A DNA stretch of 40,958 bases from Pseudomonadota bacterium (GCA_021822115.1 JAJZSA010000018.1:1-40958); one strand, 5' to 3'. Numbered from the stretch's first letter, positions 17,860 to 24,974 are shown. Notes: a model not told the origin generated them from the letters alone. A program made the numbers and translations.

Positions 17860-18032
17860 ATGAAATTCATGTCCCTCCACCACTGCAATGTACGACCGAT
17901 GCCCGCAGCGCTGAAGCGCGCGGTATGGCGCATTGCGCGCAGTGGCCCGGGAGGTTCGCAGTAAGCAGCATCCAGAAGTAGCAGCGGATTCCCCCAAGGC
18001 CACAGATTTCCCTCTGTGGCCTTTTTGTTTTT
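17860..18032 (+). ncRNA. Candidate structured small RNA (or leader), about 170 nt
   Basis: The segment runs from a good promoter to a strong intrinsic terminator and can fold into a long hairpin: CCTCC (about 17873) with GGAGG (about 17950), CCACTGC with GCAGTGG, AATG with CATT, and an inner GCGC-TGAA-GCGC. Within it lies a 34-codon frame from ATG 17860 (MKFMSLHHCNVRPMPAALKR...) to TAA 17964, without a ribosome-binding site, so translation would have to be leaderless. It is not recognisable to me as 6S RNA, SRP RNA, tmRNA or RNase P RNA. Because it ends just before an EamA permease it could also be an attenuating leader. No family assigned. Confidence 0.5.
17998..18032 (+). terminator. Strong intrinsic terminator
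   Basis: A 9-bp GC-rich stem GGCCACAGA/TCTGTGGCC with loop TTTCCC, followed by TTTTTGTTTTT. It ends the candidate small RNA, about 55 nt ahead of the permease gene. Confidence 0.9.
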
Positions 18033-18088
18033 ACCGTCCGTATCTCGGCCCGCGCGGACGGCTTGTGCATAGGGTCATGGAGAACATC

Positions 18089-18964
18089 ATGTCGTTACCG
18101 GCAGCATTCGTTTCGGTCGTCCTCATCTGGTCCACCACGCCGCTCGCCATCAAGTGGAGCTCGCTCGGCATCGGTTTCAGCTTCGCGGTCTTTGCGCGCA
18201 TGGCCATCGGCGTGTTGCTGTGCATCGCCCTGCTGGCACTGTTCCGCATCCGCTTCCCGCTGCACCGCAAGGCCCTGCAAGCGTATGCCGTGGGCGGACT
18301 GAGCATGTTCCTGGCGATGGCGCTCACCTACTGGTCGGCGCAATACGTCAGCTCGGGCATGATCGCCGTGCTGTTCGGCCTGTCGCCGCTGATCACCAGC
18401 GTAGGCGCCATGCTGTGGTTGGAAGAAGAGGCGCTCACCCTGAACAAGCTGCTGGGCATGCTGCTGGGATTGTTCGGCCTGTTCCTGGTGTTCCACGGCG
18501 GTCTCGATCTGGGCAGCGGCGCCGGTATCGGCGTGCTCACCTTGTTGTGCGCGGTGACCGCTCAGTCGCTGGGACTGGTGTGGATCAAGCGCATCGGCGA
18601 CGACAGCCCACCGCTGGCGATGACCTGCGGCACGCTGACCGTCTCGCTGCCGCTGTTCCTGCTGGCGTGGGTTGCACTGGACGGCCACCTGCCGCACGAC
18701 GCGCCGCAGCAATCCATCGCCGCCACGCTGTATCTGGGCGTGTTCGGTTCGGTGCTGGGCTTCGCGCTGTATTACTACCTGATCAAGCACATGGACACCG
18801 CCCGCGTCGCGCTGATCACCCTCATCACGCCGGTGATGGCGCTGCTGCTCGGCCATGCGTTGAACGACGAAACGGTGCTGCCGCAGGTGTGGCTGGGCAC
18901 GGCCAGCATCGTGCTGGGGTTGGCTTTGCACCAGTTCGGGGGACGCCTGCTGCGCCTCAGATAG
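18089..18964 (+). CDS. EamA/DMT-family permease
   Basis: A 291-aa membrane protein with ten predicted helices in two EamA repeats. Family blocks include LIWSTTPLAIKWSSLGIG near the start and VFGSVLGFALYYYLIKHMDTARVALITLITPVMALLLGH in the second half. The substrate is unknown. ATG 18089 (MSLPAAF) is supported by GGAG six bases upstream; ATG 18077 is an alternative. The hairpin CCGTCCG/CGGACGG at about 18036-18062 precedes it. It ends with a strong terminator. Confidence 0.85.
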   Translation: MSLPAAFVSVVLIWSTTPLAIKWSSLGIGFSFAVFARMAIGVLLCIALLALFRIRFPLHRKALQAYAVGGLSMFLAMALTYWSAQYVSSGMIAVLFGLSPLITSVGAMLWLEEEALTLNKLLGMLLGLFGLFLVFHGGLDLGSGAGIGVLTLLCAVTAQSLGLVWIKRIGDDSPPLAMTCGTLTVSLPLFLLAWVALDGHLPHDAPQQSIAATLYLGVFGSVLGFALYYYLIKHMDTARVALITLITPVMALLLGHALNDETVLPQVWLGTASIVLGLALHQFGGRLLRLR

Positions 18965-18996
18965 CCGGATAAGCCCTGCTGTAGACAGGGCTAAAG

Positions 18997-19032
18997 GGCG
19001 CGCGATTCCCGCTAGAATCGCGCGCCTTTTTT
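18997..19032 (+). terminator. Strong intrinsic terminator
   Basis: A 12-bp perfect stem GGCGCGCGATTC/GAATCGCGCGCC with loop CCGCTA and a T6 tail, after the EamA permease gene. Confidence 0.92.
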
Positions 19033-19048
19033 CATTCGCGGTCATGCC

Positions 19049-19780
19049 ATGCAGCGTCTGCTCCTGACTTTCCTCGCCAGCTTCGTCCTTGCTTTCCCCG
19101 TCTTCGCCCATCCGGGTGACTTCGCGCAATGCCAGCAGGTATTCGCCGACCAGCAGCCGCCGGTGATTGCCCAGCAGGAAGAGCTGAAGGCGCGTTCGCT
19201 CTGCTTCAATGCGTTCGCCATCCTGCATTCGGGCAAGAGCCGCACGCCGTTGTATGTGGCGGAGCGATTGAACCGGCAGACCCTGCAAGCAGCCCATCAG
19301 AAGCGCAAGGACAAATTCTTCGCCGATGCGCGCCTGCCGCGTGCGGAGCGCGCCGAGCTGGATGACTATAAGGATTCCGGCTATGACCGCGGGCACATGG
19401 CGCCCGCCGCCGACATGACGACGCCGGAAGCCATGGCGCAGAGTTTCTCGCTTGCCAACATGGTGCCGCAGGCACCGCAGAACAATCGCAAGGTCTGGGC
19501 CAAGATCGAGAAAGCGACGCGCCAGTATGTGCTGCGTGCGCAAGGCGATGTGTATGTCATCAGCGGACCGGTGTTCGATGCCGCCCCTGCCACCATCGGC
19601 CCCAACCGGGTATGGGTGCCCAAGCACCTGTTCAAGCTGATCTACGATCCCTCGGCGAACAAGGCCTGGGCACATTGGGTAGACAATCAGGACATGGCGA
19701 AGACCGGCAAACCGATCAGTTACCGCGAGCTGGTGCGCCGCACCGGCATCGAGTTCCTGCCGCACTACAAGGGCAGCTAG
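19049..19780 (+). CDS. Secreted DNA/RNA non-specific endonuclease
   Basis: A 243-aa protein with signal peptide MQRLLLTFLASFVLAFPVFA. The catalytic motif YDRGHMAPAADM (DRGH) with the later metal-binding Asn in MVPQAPQNNRKVWAKIE identifies the NUC/EndA (beta-beta-alpha metal) nuclease family. It would cut single- or double-stranded nucleic acid in the periplasm or outside. Two Cys (FAQCQQVF, RSLCFNAF) may form a disulfide. The gene follows a terminator and has its own start region, with a weak ribosome-binding site. Confidence 0.93.
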   Translation: MQRLLLTFLASFVLAFPVFAHPGDFAQCQQVFADQQPPVIAQQEELKARSLCFNAFAILHSGKSRTPLYVAERLNRQTLQAAHQKRKDKFFADARLPRAERAELDDYKDSGYDRGHMAPAADMTTPEAMAQSFSLANMVPQAPQNNRKVWAKIEKATRQYVLRAQGDVYVISGPVFDAAPATIGPNRVWVPKHLFKLIYDPSANKAWAHWVDNQDMAKTGKPISYRELVRRTGIEFLPHYKGS

Positions 19781-19852
19781 GTAGCAAACGCGCATTGACC
19801 CTGAGCGAATCAAGGGTTAACGTGCGGCACCATCCACGGCCCCGGAGGCCTT

Positions 19853-20803
19853 ATGTCCTGCACTTGGCGCTCCTTTTTCGCATGCCTGCTGCTGATCGCC
19901 TTCCCCGCACTGGCAGCCCCCGTCTGCCCGCCGCCGCCCGCCCAGCCCACACCAGAAGCGGTGCAGGAAGCGATGCAACAGGCACGCGACCGCGGTTTCC
20001 TGTGGCGCATTCGCAAGGATGGGCATGATTCCTGGCTGTACGGCACGATACATGTCGCCAAGTTCGATTGGATGTTCCCCGGCCCGCAAGTGATGCAAGC
20101 CGTGCAAGGCAGCCAGGTGATCGCGCTGGAGCTGGACATGCTCGACCCGGACATCCGGCAACGCATGGCCCGCAGCCTGAATGGCTTGTCCGCCCCCCCC
20201 GCTCTGCCCGCTACGCTGGTGAAACGCCTGCGCCTTCAAGCCCAGGCGAGTTGCCTGTCGTATGACGCGATCGCCCGCTACCCTGCCGAGATGCAGATCA
20301 CCACGCTCACCTTGATGAAGGCCCGACTGGATGGACTGGAAGCGGCCTATGCCATCGATGCCGTGCTCGCCGGCATGGGGCACGGCGCACAGAAACAGGT
20401 GGTATCGCTGGAGACGCCTGAATCGCAGCTCGCCACGCTGAAGGTGGACGATCCGCACGAGATGCAAAAACTGGTGGATGAATCGCTGGGCGAAATGGAG
20501 CGCGGGCAGGACCGCAAGCAACTGCGTCACATCGCACAGGTATGGGCAAGCTCGGACTATGCCGAACTCGCGCGCTACGAAGAATGGTGCGAATGCATGG
20601 AGAGTCCGACGCAACGCCGCTTCATGCACAAGCTGCTGGACGAGCGCAACCCGGCACTGGCTGAACGCATCGATGCGCTGCATCAACAGGGCAGCCAGGT
20701 GTTCGCCGCCGTGGGCAGTCTGCACATGTTCGGCGACAGCGCGCTCCCCCGTCTGCTGGAGCAGCGCGGCTACCGCGTAGAACGCATCGATTTCGCGCGC
20801 TGA
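19853..20803 (+). CDS. TraB/GumN family protein
   Basis: A 316-aa protein with signal peptide (MSCTWRSFFACLLLIAFPALA). FLWRIRKDGHDSWLYGTIHVAKFDWMF contains the GTIHV motif, and QVFAAVGSLHMFGDSALPRLLEQRGYRVERI is the matching C-terminal block with GSLHM. These mark the TraB/GumN/PrgY family, thought to be metal-dependent peptidase-like proteins. The bacterial role is unclear. GGAGG precedes ATG 19853. It lies 72 nt after the nuclease gene and may share its transcript. Confidence 0.9.
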   Translation: MSCTWRSFFACLLLIAFPALAAPVCPPPPAQPTPEAVQEAMQQARDRGFLWRIRKDGHDSWLYGTIHVAKFDWMFPGPQVMQAVQGSQVIALELDMLDPDIRQRMARSLNGLSAPPALPATLVKRLRLQAQASCLSYDAIARYPAEMQITTLTLMKARLDGLEAAYAIDAVLAGMGHGAQKQVVSLETPESQLATLKVDDPHEMQKLVDESLGEMERGQDRKQLRHIAQVWASSDYAELARYEEWCECMESPTQRRFMHKLLDERNPALAERIDALHQQGSQVFAAVGSLHMFGDSALPRLLEQRGYRVERIDFAR

Positions 20804-20824
20804 GCGCTACGCCAGCGCCGCGAC

Positions 20825-21319
20825 TCAGGCGGCCTGGCGCAAGCTGCCTTCCGGCCCGGCTGCATGCAGCCTGGCGAATACTTCGTTCGCACTCTGTTCC
20901 CATGCACCTGCCGCGAAACTGATCTTCACCAGATCGCCGCTATCCACGACCCGAAAATGCCCCACCAGCCAGGTCTTCAGGAAGTACAGCATGTCGAAAT
21001 AGACCGGCATGTCGCCCTGTTCGTGCTTCTTGCGCAGACTATCCAGTTGTTCCAGCAGCTTGCGATTCTCGTGCCGGTGCGTGGTCGCATCCTTGTGCGA
21101 CATCTGCTGTAGCAAACGCTCCTCCAGCTCGAAGTGCGCCTGGCAATAGCGTTGCAACTTTTGCAGCATGTCAACAACGACGCTATTGGCCTTGTGTTCA
21201 AAAGCGGCGATGAACAGATGATTGAGCGTGTCGACCAGCGCTTTATGCTGGTCGTCCAAAGTCCGGATGTTGACGCTGTAAGCGTCCTGCCATTCAAAGA
21301 ATACTTTCCGCACAGACAT
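20825..21319 (-). CDS. Bacteriohemerythrin (copy 1)
   Basis: A 164-aa four-helix oxygen-binding protein. Diiron ligands are visible in DDQHKALVDTLNHLF, HFELEERLLQQM, HRHENRKLL and WLVGHFRVVD. It starts at ATG 21319 (MSVRKVFFEWQDAYSVNIRTLD) after AAGGAGG. A C-terminal tail of about 30 residues is longer than in minimal bacteriohemerythrins. It binds O2 reversibly in the cytoplasm and may carry or sense it. It is preceded by a consensus sigma-54 promoter and by a paralogue (copy 2) on the same strand, suggesting duplication. Confidence 0.93.
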   Translation of the reverse strand: MSVRKVFFEWQDAYSVNIRTLDDQHKALVDTLNHLFIAAFEHKANSVVVDMLQKLQRYCQAHFELEERLLQQMSHKDATTHRHENRKLLEQLDSLRKKHEQGDMPVYFDMLYFLKTWLVGHFRVVDSGDLVKISFAAGAWEQSANEVFARLHAAGPEGSLRQAA

Positions 21320-21354
21320 GTTTGCCTCCTTGCGTGATTGCCCGATCTCTATCG

Positions 21355-21370
21355 AGCAAACTTCGTGCCA
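21355..21370 (-). promoter_or_regulatory. Sigma-54 promoter of hemerythrin copy 1
   Basis: On the minus strand: TGGCACG-AAGT-TTGCT, an exact match to the -24/-12 consensus TGGCACG-N4-TTGCW. The -12 GC lies at 21357-21356, so transcription would begin near 21344, 25 nt before the start codon, and the mRNA would include AGGAGG. Confidence 0.88.
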
Positions 21371-21430
21371 CAAGTACGAGCCGCCATTCACCTCTGCTGC
21401 GGAATGTGCGGCATGGATGCGCGCGCTGAC

Positions 21431-21934
21431 TCAAGCGGCTTTCCAGATCTCCCACCACTTGCGCGATTCGGACATGCGCGCGAATGCCGCATCCGCATCC
21501 TGCGCCCACACCTCGGTGGAGAAACCGGCTCGACGCAGATCCTCGCTATACAAAGTATCGACGCCCTGGATGTGCTCGCGCAGCCAGCGCTTGAGGAAGC
21601 TCAGCATCTCGAAATAGATGGGCTTTTCTTCCTGCATATGTTTCTTGCACAACAGGTCGAGTTGATCGAGCAACTTGCGATGCTCTTCCTTGTGCGCAGC
21701 AAGATCCTTGTACTTAGCTTGCTGTAGCAAACGCTCCTCCAAAGCGAAGTGCGTCTGCGTGTAAGCCATCAATGCATCCAGGATGCCCGCGATCACCTTG
21801 TCGCCCTCGCGCTGCGACACCGCAATGAACAGGCGGTTGAGGATGTTCACCAGCTCCTGGTGCTGCTGGTCGATGGTGGCGATGCCCACGCTGTAATCGG
21901 TGGACCATTTGAAAAAGACTTCAGTATTGGACAT
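21431..21934 (-). CDS. Bacteriohemerythrin (copy 2)
   Basis: A 167-aa protein starting MSNTEVFFKWSTDYSVGIATID. Ligand blocks are DQQHQELVNILNRLF, HFALEERLLQQ, HKEEHRKLL and WLREHIQGVD. The C-terminal tail is WAQDADAAFARMSESRKWWEIWKAA. It is clearly related to copy 1, but diverged. ATG 21934 follows CAGGAGC. A near-consensus sigma-54 promoter lies upstream, past which is the truncated nifE in the same orientation. The likely role is oxygen binding for an oxygen-sensitive process. Confidence 0.93.
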   Translation of the reverse strand: MSNTEVFFKWSTDYSVGIATIDQQHQELVNILNRLFIAVSQREGDKVIAGILDALMAYTQTHFALEERLLQQAKYKDLAAHKEEHRKLLDQLDLLCKKHMQEEKPIYFEMLSFLKRWLREHIQGVDTLYSEDLRRAGFSTEVWAQDADAAFARMSESRKWWEIWKAA

Positions 21935-21979
21935 GGTTGCTCCTGGATGACATGCGCCACATGGCGTCGTTCTGTTCAC

Positions 21980-21995
21980 AGCAAGCAGCATGCCA
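21980..21995 (-). promoter_or_regulatory. Sigma-54 promoter of hemerythrin copy 2
   Basis: Minus strand TGGCATG-CTGC-TTGCT matches the -24/-12 consensus at all but one position. The -12 GC lies at 21982-21981, so transcription would begin near 21969, 35 nt before ATG 21934. I find no TGT-N10-ACA site within about 150 nt upstream. Confidence 0.85.
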
Positions 21996-22005
21996 AGCGT
22001 TTGTT

Positions 22006-22473
22006 TCAGGGATATTTCCACGTTGTCGACATGGAATAGACTCCAATCCTGCATCCCATGCACCACAAGCGCACACACGACGCACCCGAGATGTGCATCC
22101 GCAAGCTTTTATAGATGAACTCAGCCTTGGGGGAATACGTGTCGACCGCCTGCTTGATGGCATGGAACAAACGCTTCTCGCCGCGCCCCATGATCACATC
22201 CTGTTCGGTCAGATCGGTGGTCATGCCGATGCGATACAAAGTCGGTCCGGAAGAACGCGTGCCGCGGTTATCCCAGGAACTGCCCGCACACGCGATCGGC
22301 CCGTGCACGATATGAGCAACATCGGCGATCGGCAGCAGCGCGATCTGCGCCCCGTCGAACGAACAGCCGCCCGCCGTCACACCGGGCTTGGGTCGCGCAC
22401 AACCGGATTTCTCCTTCTTGTTATCCGTACAGGCCGGTTCGTTCAGCAGTTCGGCGATGTCCTTGGCTTGCAT
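22006..22473 (-). pseudogene. nifE: Truncated nifE (5' fragment)
   Basis: The first 121 codons (22473-22111) match the N-terminus of NifE, a scaffold for FeMo-cofactor assembly: [60 protein letters not shown] and [19 protein letters not shown]. Cluster-ligand Cys37 and Cys62 are kept. Homology stops at YSPKAEFIY, where an intact NifE continues with N-T-C-V-P and the third Cys. The frame then runs 34 unrelated residues (KSLRMHISG...) to a stop. A full NifE is about 450 aa. The first part has no stop or frameshift, so loss is recent or the fragment is kept. No other nif gene is visible. Confidence 0.93.
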
Positions 22474-22507
22474 GGCAATGGCTCACGAGTATTGACGCCC
22501 TCCTACT

Positions 22508-22523
22508 GGCAGGAAACAAGCCA
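22508..22523 (-). promoter_or_regulatory. Sigma-54 promoter of the nifE fragment
   Basis: Minus strand TGGCTTG-TTTC-CTGCC has the invariant GG and GC with the correct spacing. Predicted start is near 22497, 24 nt before the nifE ATG. It is a weaker match than those of the hemerythrin genes. Confidence 0.75.
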
Positions 22524-22567
22524 ACCGGCACAGGGTTGATTCCAATGGAATTTCCAATGCGCGGTTT

Positions 22568-22583
22568 TGTAGCAAAGCGAACA
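22568..22583 (-). promoter_or_regulatory. NifA-type upstream activator site
   Basis: TGT-TCGCTTTGCT-ACA on the minus strand fits the NifA enhancer consensus TGT-N10-ACA, centred about 78 nt upstream of the predicted start of the nifE fragment. Confidence 0.7.
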
Positions 22584-22622
22584 AATCACGCCCGCCCGAC
22601 AAATCCGCCGCAAACGCATGAA

Positions 22623-22662
22623 GTCAAATATATTTGACACTCCATACCCCGCCCGCTAGCAT
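22623..22662 (+). promoter_or_regulatory. Promoter and palindromic operator of the XRE-AbiEii pair
   Basis: The perfect palindrome GTCAAATATATTTGAC (22623-22638) overlaps the -35 hexamer TTGACA (22634-22639). TAGCAT at 22657-22662 is the -10 after a 17-nt spacer. Transcription would start near 22669, at the ATG, so the mRNA may be leaderless. The XRE protein probably represses its own operon here. Confidence 0.75.
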
Positions 22663-22669
22663 CCCAGCC

Positions 22670-23191
22670 ATGTTGATCGACCTCAAAAACACAGGGCAGC
22701 AGATACGCCATGCGCGCCAGCAGCGCGGCATCAGCCAGGCCGAACTGGCCCGCTTGGCCGATGTGTCGCGCGCCACCATCATCGGCATCGAGAATGGCAC
22801 CGTCAAAGAGATCGGCGTGAACCGGCTGAACCGCATCGTCGCCGCCAGCCAGGTGCCGCAAGCACCATCCCGGACACGCGCCGCTGCGCAGCCCGCCGCG
22901 CGCAAATCGCAAACCCTCTCGCTCTCCTTCCCCTACGACTGGAGCAACCCCGCCATGCGCGACGATGCACTGATCGCCAAGGTGATCGAACGCGGCCTGT
23001 TCGAGGACATCGCCAAGGTCGCGGCGCGCTACGGCCTCGAACCCGTGCAACGCGCAGCCGCCGCATTCACCGCGCGCAACCCCGCCGCCGCCACCGCGCT
23101 GAACCGCATGCTCGCCAACATCGAAAAAGCGCTGCACGACTCCCCTCGCCCGCAAGCGGGAGAAGGGCAGGGGGAGAGGGCAATCGCATGA
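22670..23191 (+). CDS. XRE-family antitoxin/regulator
   Basis: A 173-aa protein. Residues about 1-60 are an XRE helix-turn-helix (IRHARQQRGISQAELARLAD, VSRATIIGIENGTVKEIGVN). Residues about 85-155 form a second helical part (SFPYDWSNPAMRDDALIAKV, FEDIAKVAARYGLEP). The tail SPRPQAGEGQGERAIA is encoded by a REP-like palindrome. ATG 22670 is chosen because the promoter ends just upstream. The last base pair overlaps the toxin start as ATGA, so translation is coupled. It is the probable antitoxin and repressor. Confidence 0.85.
   Translation: MLIDLKNTGQQIRHARQQRGISQAELARLADVSRATIIGIENGTVKEIGVNRLNRIVAASQVPQAPSRTRAAAQPAARKSQTLSLSFPYDWSNPAMRDDALIAKVIERGLFEDIAKVAARYGLEPVQRAAAAFTARNPAAATALNRMLANIEKALHDSPRPQAGEGQGERAIA
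23142..23183 (+). repeat. REP-like palindrome inside a coding region
   Basis: TCCCCTCGCCCGC-AAGCGGGAGAAGG and GGGGGAGAGGGC form the family of inverted repeats usually found between genes. Here it codes for the C-terminal tail of the XRE protein, suggesting insertion or read-through into the repeat. Confidence 0.6.
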
Positions 23192-23934
23192 GCAAAGACA
23201 GCGCAATCAAACTCGACTTCATGCCCGAGCGTACCCGGCGCGTGTTTCTGGCACTGGCGCAAGAACCGCTGATGGACGGCTTCGTGCTGATCGGCGGCAC
23301 CGCACTGTCCATCCAGATCGGCCACCGACTCAGCGAAGACCTTGATCTCTGGCTACCCGCCGCTGCCATGTCAAAGGAACGCGTCGATGCCATCCTCACC
23401 CATCTCGGCGCGCAAGGCATGCACCACGAATTCGCCACCCCGGCATGGAAACTCTCGCAAGCGCGCATCAACGGCATCGACCTGCTCGCACAAAGCCGCG
23501 ACCATGTCATCGACGGCGTCAAAGTCACCTTCTTCGCGCGCAACGACACGCCCTACCGCCACTTCGCCGGGATGAAGCGGATCGCGGGCAAAACCGCCTT
23601 CGACATCGCGCACCAGGACACGATATTCGCCATGAAGTCGTGGCTCATCTCGCAACGCGTGCGCTCGCGCGACCTGTTCGACCTGATGGCGCTCATGCAA
23701 CGCGGCAAGACCTTGCAGGACATCCTCGACGCCGGCGCACAAGCCGACCCCGCCTGGCAGCGCGAATACGCCAAGGAAGTGTTGGCAGGAAACGTGCCGC
23801 TGGATGCCGACGACGAAGGCTTCGACAGCATCGGCCTCGCCATAACGACGGAAGACATCCACCGCTTCTTTCTGGAAGCGGTGGATCAGTATGAAGTGGA
23901 AGTTGCCACGAGGATCAGGCGGGGGATGGAGTAA
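23188..23934 (+). CDS. AbiEii/AbiGii-type nucleotidyltransferase toxin
   Basis: A 248-aa protein. FVLIGGTALSIQIGHRLSEDLDLW carries the GG[ST] and DxD motifs of the nucleotidyltransferase fold of AbiEii toxins. RINGIDLLAQSRDHV and SRDLFDLMALMQRG are later family blocks. AbiE systems act in type IV toxin-antitoxin and phage-abortive defence, and some modify tRNA. The start overlaps the XRE gene (ATGA). The partner here is an XRE protein and not the usual AbiEi winged-helix antitoxin. Confidence 0.88.
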   Translation: MSKDSAIKLDFMPERTRRVFLALAQEPLMDGFVLIGGTALSIQIGHRLSEDLDLWLPAAAMSKERVDAILTHLGAQGMHHEFATPAWKLSQARINGIDLLAQSRDHVIDGVKVTFFARNDTPYRHFAGMKRIAGKTAFDIAHQDTIFAMKSWLISQRVRSRDLFDLMALMQRGKTLQDILDAGAQADPAWQREYAKEVLAGNVPLDADDEGFDSIGLAITTEDIHRFFLEAVDQYEVEVATRIRRGME

Positions 23935-23954
23935 GACATCTGTTATTGCGATGC

Positions 23955-23968
23955 TGACCCCGTTTCAC
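23955..23968 (+). repeat. Direct repeat TGACCCCGTTTCAC (left copy)
   Basis: The 14-bp sequence occurs here, just after the toxin gene, and twice again at 24942 and 24961, on the other side of the Mrr-type gene. It may mark the ends of an inserted segment. Confidence 0.5.
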
Positions 23969-24014
23969 CCTATTCAATCCCCTTGAAGTAGCTTTGACAG
24001 CAAATTATTGATTT

Positions 24015-24896
24015 TCAAACCGCAACTCTCAAGGTGGATTTGCAACGAGGAAAGTTCTTGCAGCCCCAGAAGTCACCACGCTTCCCGCTGCGGCGGACCA
24101 TCTTGATCCCACAGGATGCGCAGGTCGGTGTCTTGTAATCACCAAAGGTCGTGAACTCAAGCAATTCCGCTTGCTTGTCCTCCGGCAGCTTCTTGATCAT
24201 GGCGATAAACTTTTCGCCATCAATCAAGAACAGCCTGTCGCTGTGTTCGCTGGCGAACTGCTTGGCATCGTCACTGAATGTGCTGGTCGTCATGAATATC
24301 CCCTTCCCCGCAGACTCATGCACCATCACGCCGAACAGCTCACGTATCTCCTTGACCCCAACCTTCCCTGACCAGGCCTTGCACTGAATCGCATACTGCA
24401 AGATATCTGCCCCATCCTCATAGATGCGGGCATCGATCCCGCCATCAGCACCATGCGAGATGGTCTCCACTCGCTTCCCGAGGACCCGGAAATATTCAGC
24501 CGACAACATTTCGAACCGCTTCCATTCGATGGCCTTGAGCAGATCAAGCCCCCACTCCAGCTTTGCTGGCTTGGGTGCGGTTCTCGTTGTCAACAAACCC
24601 CAGTCAGTATTTGCATGAACTACGCGATGCTCCTCTCGCTCTTCATCATTTGCAAAGTAAGAGAAAGAGGGAGCAGGAGAATTTCTATTTACGACATATG
24701 AAATCACCGCCAGCAGGATGAAGATGGCCGCCACCAAAATTGCAAAGCGCGAGGAAATTCCACCCAAACTCTGACTCAACGATGGAATCAGCCAATGCAT
24801 CACAACATAAGAGAAGCCCGCCAGAAAAACACTCAGCTGCCACGGGGCATTGATGAGCAATATGACCAGACCTTCTTTTTTATTTTTATACGACAT
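24015..24896 (-). CDS. Membrane-anchored Mrr-type restriction endonuclease with zinc finger
   Basis: A 293-aa protein with three parts. Two membrane helices lie in the first 70 residues (SVFLAGFSYVVMHWLIPSLS and ILVAAIFILLAVISYVVN). An Mrr-type nuclease domain covers about residues 120-240, with GADGGIDARIY and ILQYAIQCKAW giving the D-x-n-QxK core, and FMTTSTFSDDAKQFA. The C-terminus is a topoisomerase-type C4 zinc finger: CASCGIKMVRRSGKRGDFWGC, then KNFPRC. This layout is known in single-gene restriction-like defence proteins. The target (methylated DNA?) is not predictable. Confidence 0.9.
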   Translation of the reverse strand: MSYKNKKEGLVILLINAPWQLSVFLAGFSYVVMHWLIPSLSQSLGGISSRFAILVAAIFILLAVISYVVNRNSPAPSFSYFANDEEREEHRVVHANTDWGLLTTRTAPKPAKLEWGLDLLKAIEWKRFEMLSAEYFRVLGKRVETISHGADGGIDARIYEDGADILQYAIQCKAWSGKVGVKEIRELFGVMVHESAGKGIFMTTSTFSDDAKQFASEHSDRLFLIDGEKFIAMIKKLPEDKQAELLEFTTFGDYKTPTCASCGIKMVRRSGKRGDFWGCKNFPRCKSTLRVAV

Positions 24897-24941
24897 ACTT
24901 ATTCAATCGCAAGGAGGTTTCTCTGGCACCAATTACGATGG

Positions 24942-24974
24942 TGACCCCGTTTCACTCCACTGACCCCGTTTCAC
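24942..24974 (+). repeat. Tandem TGACCCCGTTTCAC repeat (right copies)
   Basis: Two copies, 24942-24955 and 24961-24974, repeat with a 19-bp period (followed by TCCAC and TCCCC), just upstream of the Mrr-type gene and downstream of the AT-rich gene. With the copy at 23955 they bracket the nuclease gene. Confidence 0.6.

Noticed and set aside
17860..18032. 6S RNA or SRP RNA
   Set aside because: The conserved SRP tetraloop block and the 6S central-bubble features are not recognisable; I kept it as an unassigned RNA.
18095..19813. A 572-codon minus-strand frame
   Set aside because: It runs opposite two well-supported genes and across a terminator, and its product is repetitive and Gln/Arg-rich.
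22006..22110. A functional NifE C-terminus
   Set aside because: The 34 residues after YSPKAEFIY have no resemblance to NifE and lack the third cluster Cys.
21400..22120. NifA sites directly before the hemerythrin promoters
   Set aside because: I looked for TGT-N10-ACA about 80-150 nt upstream of both and found only near misses such as TTG-N10-ACA.
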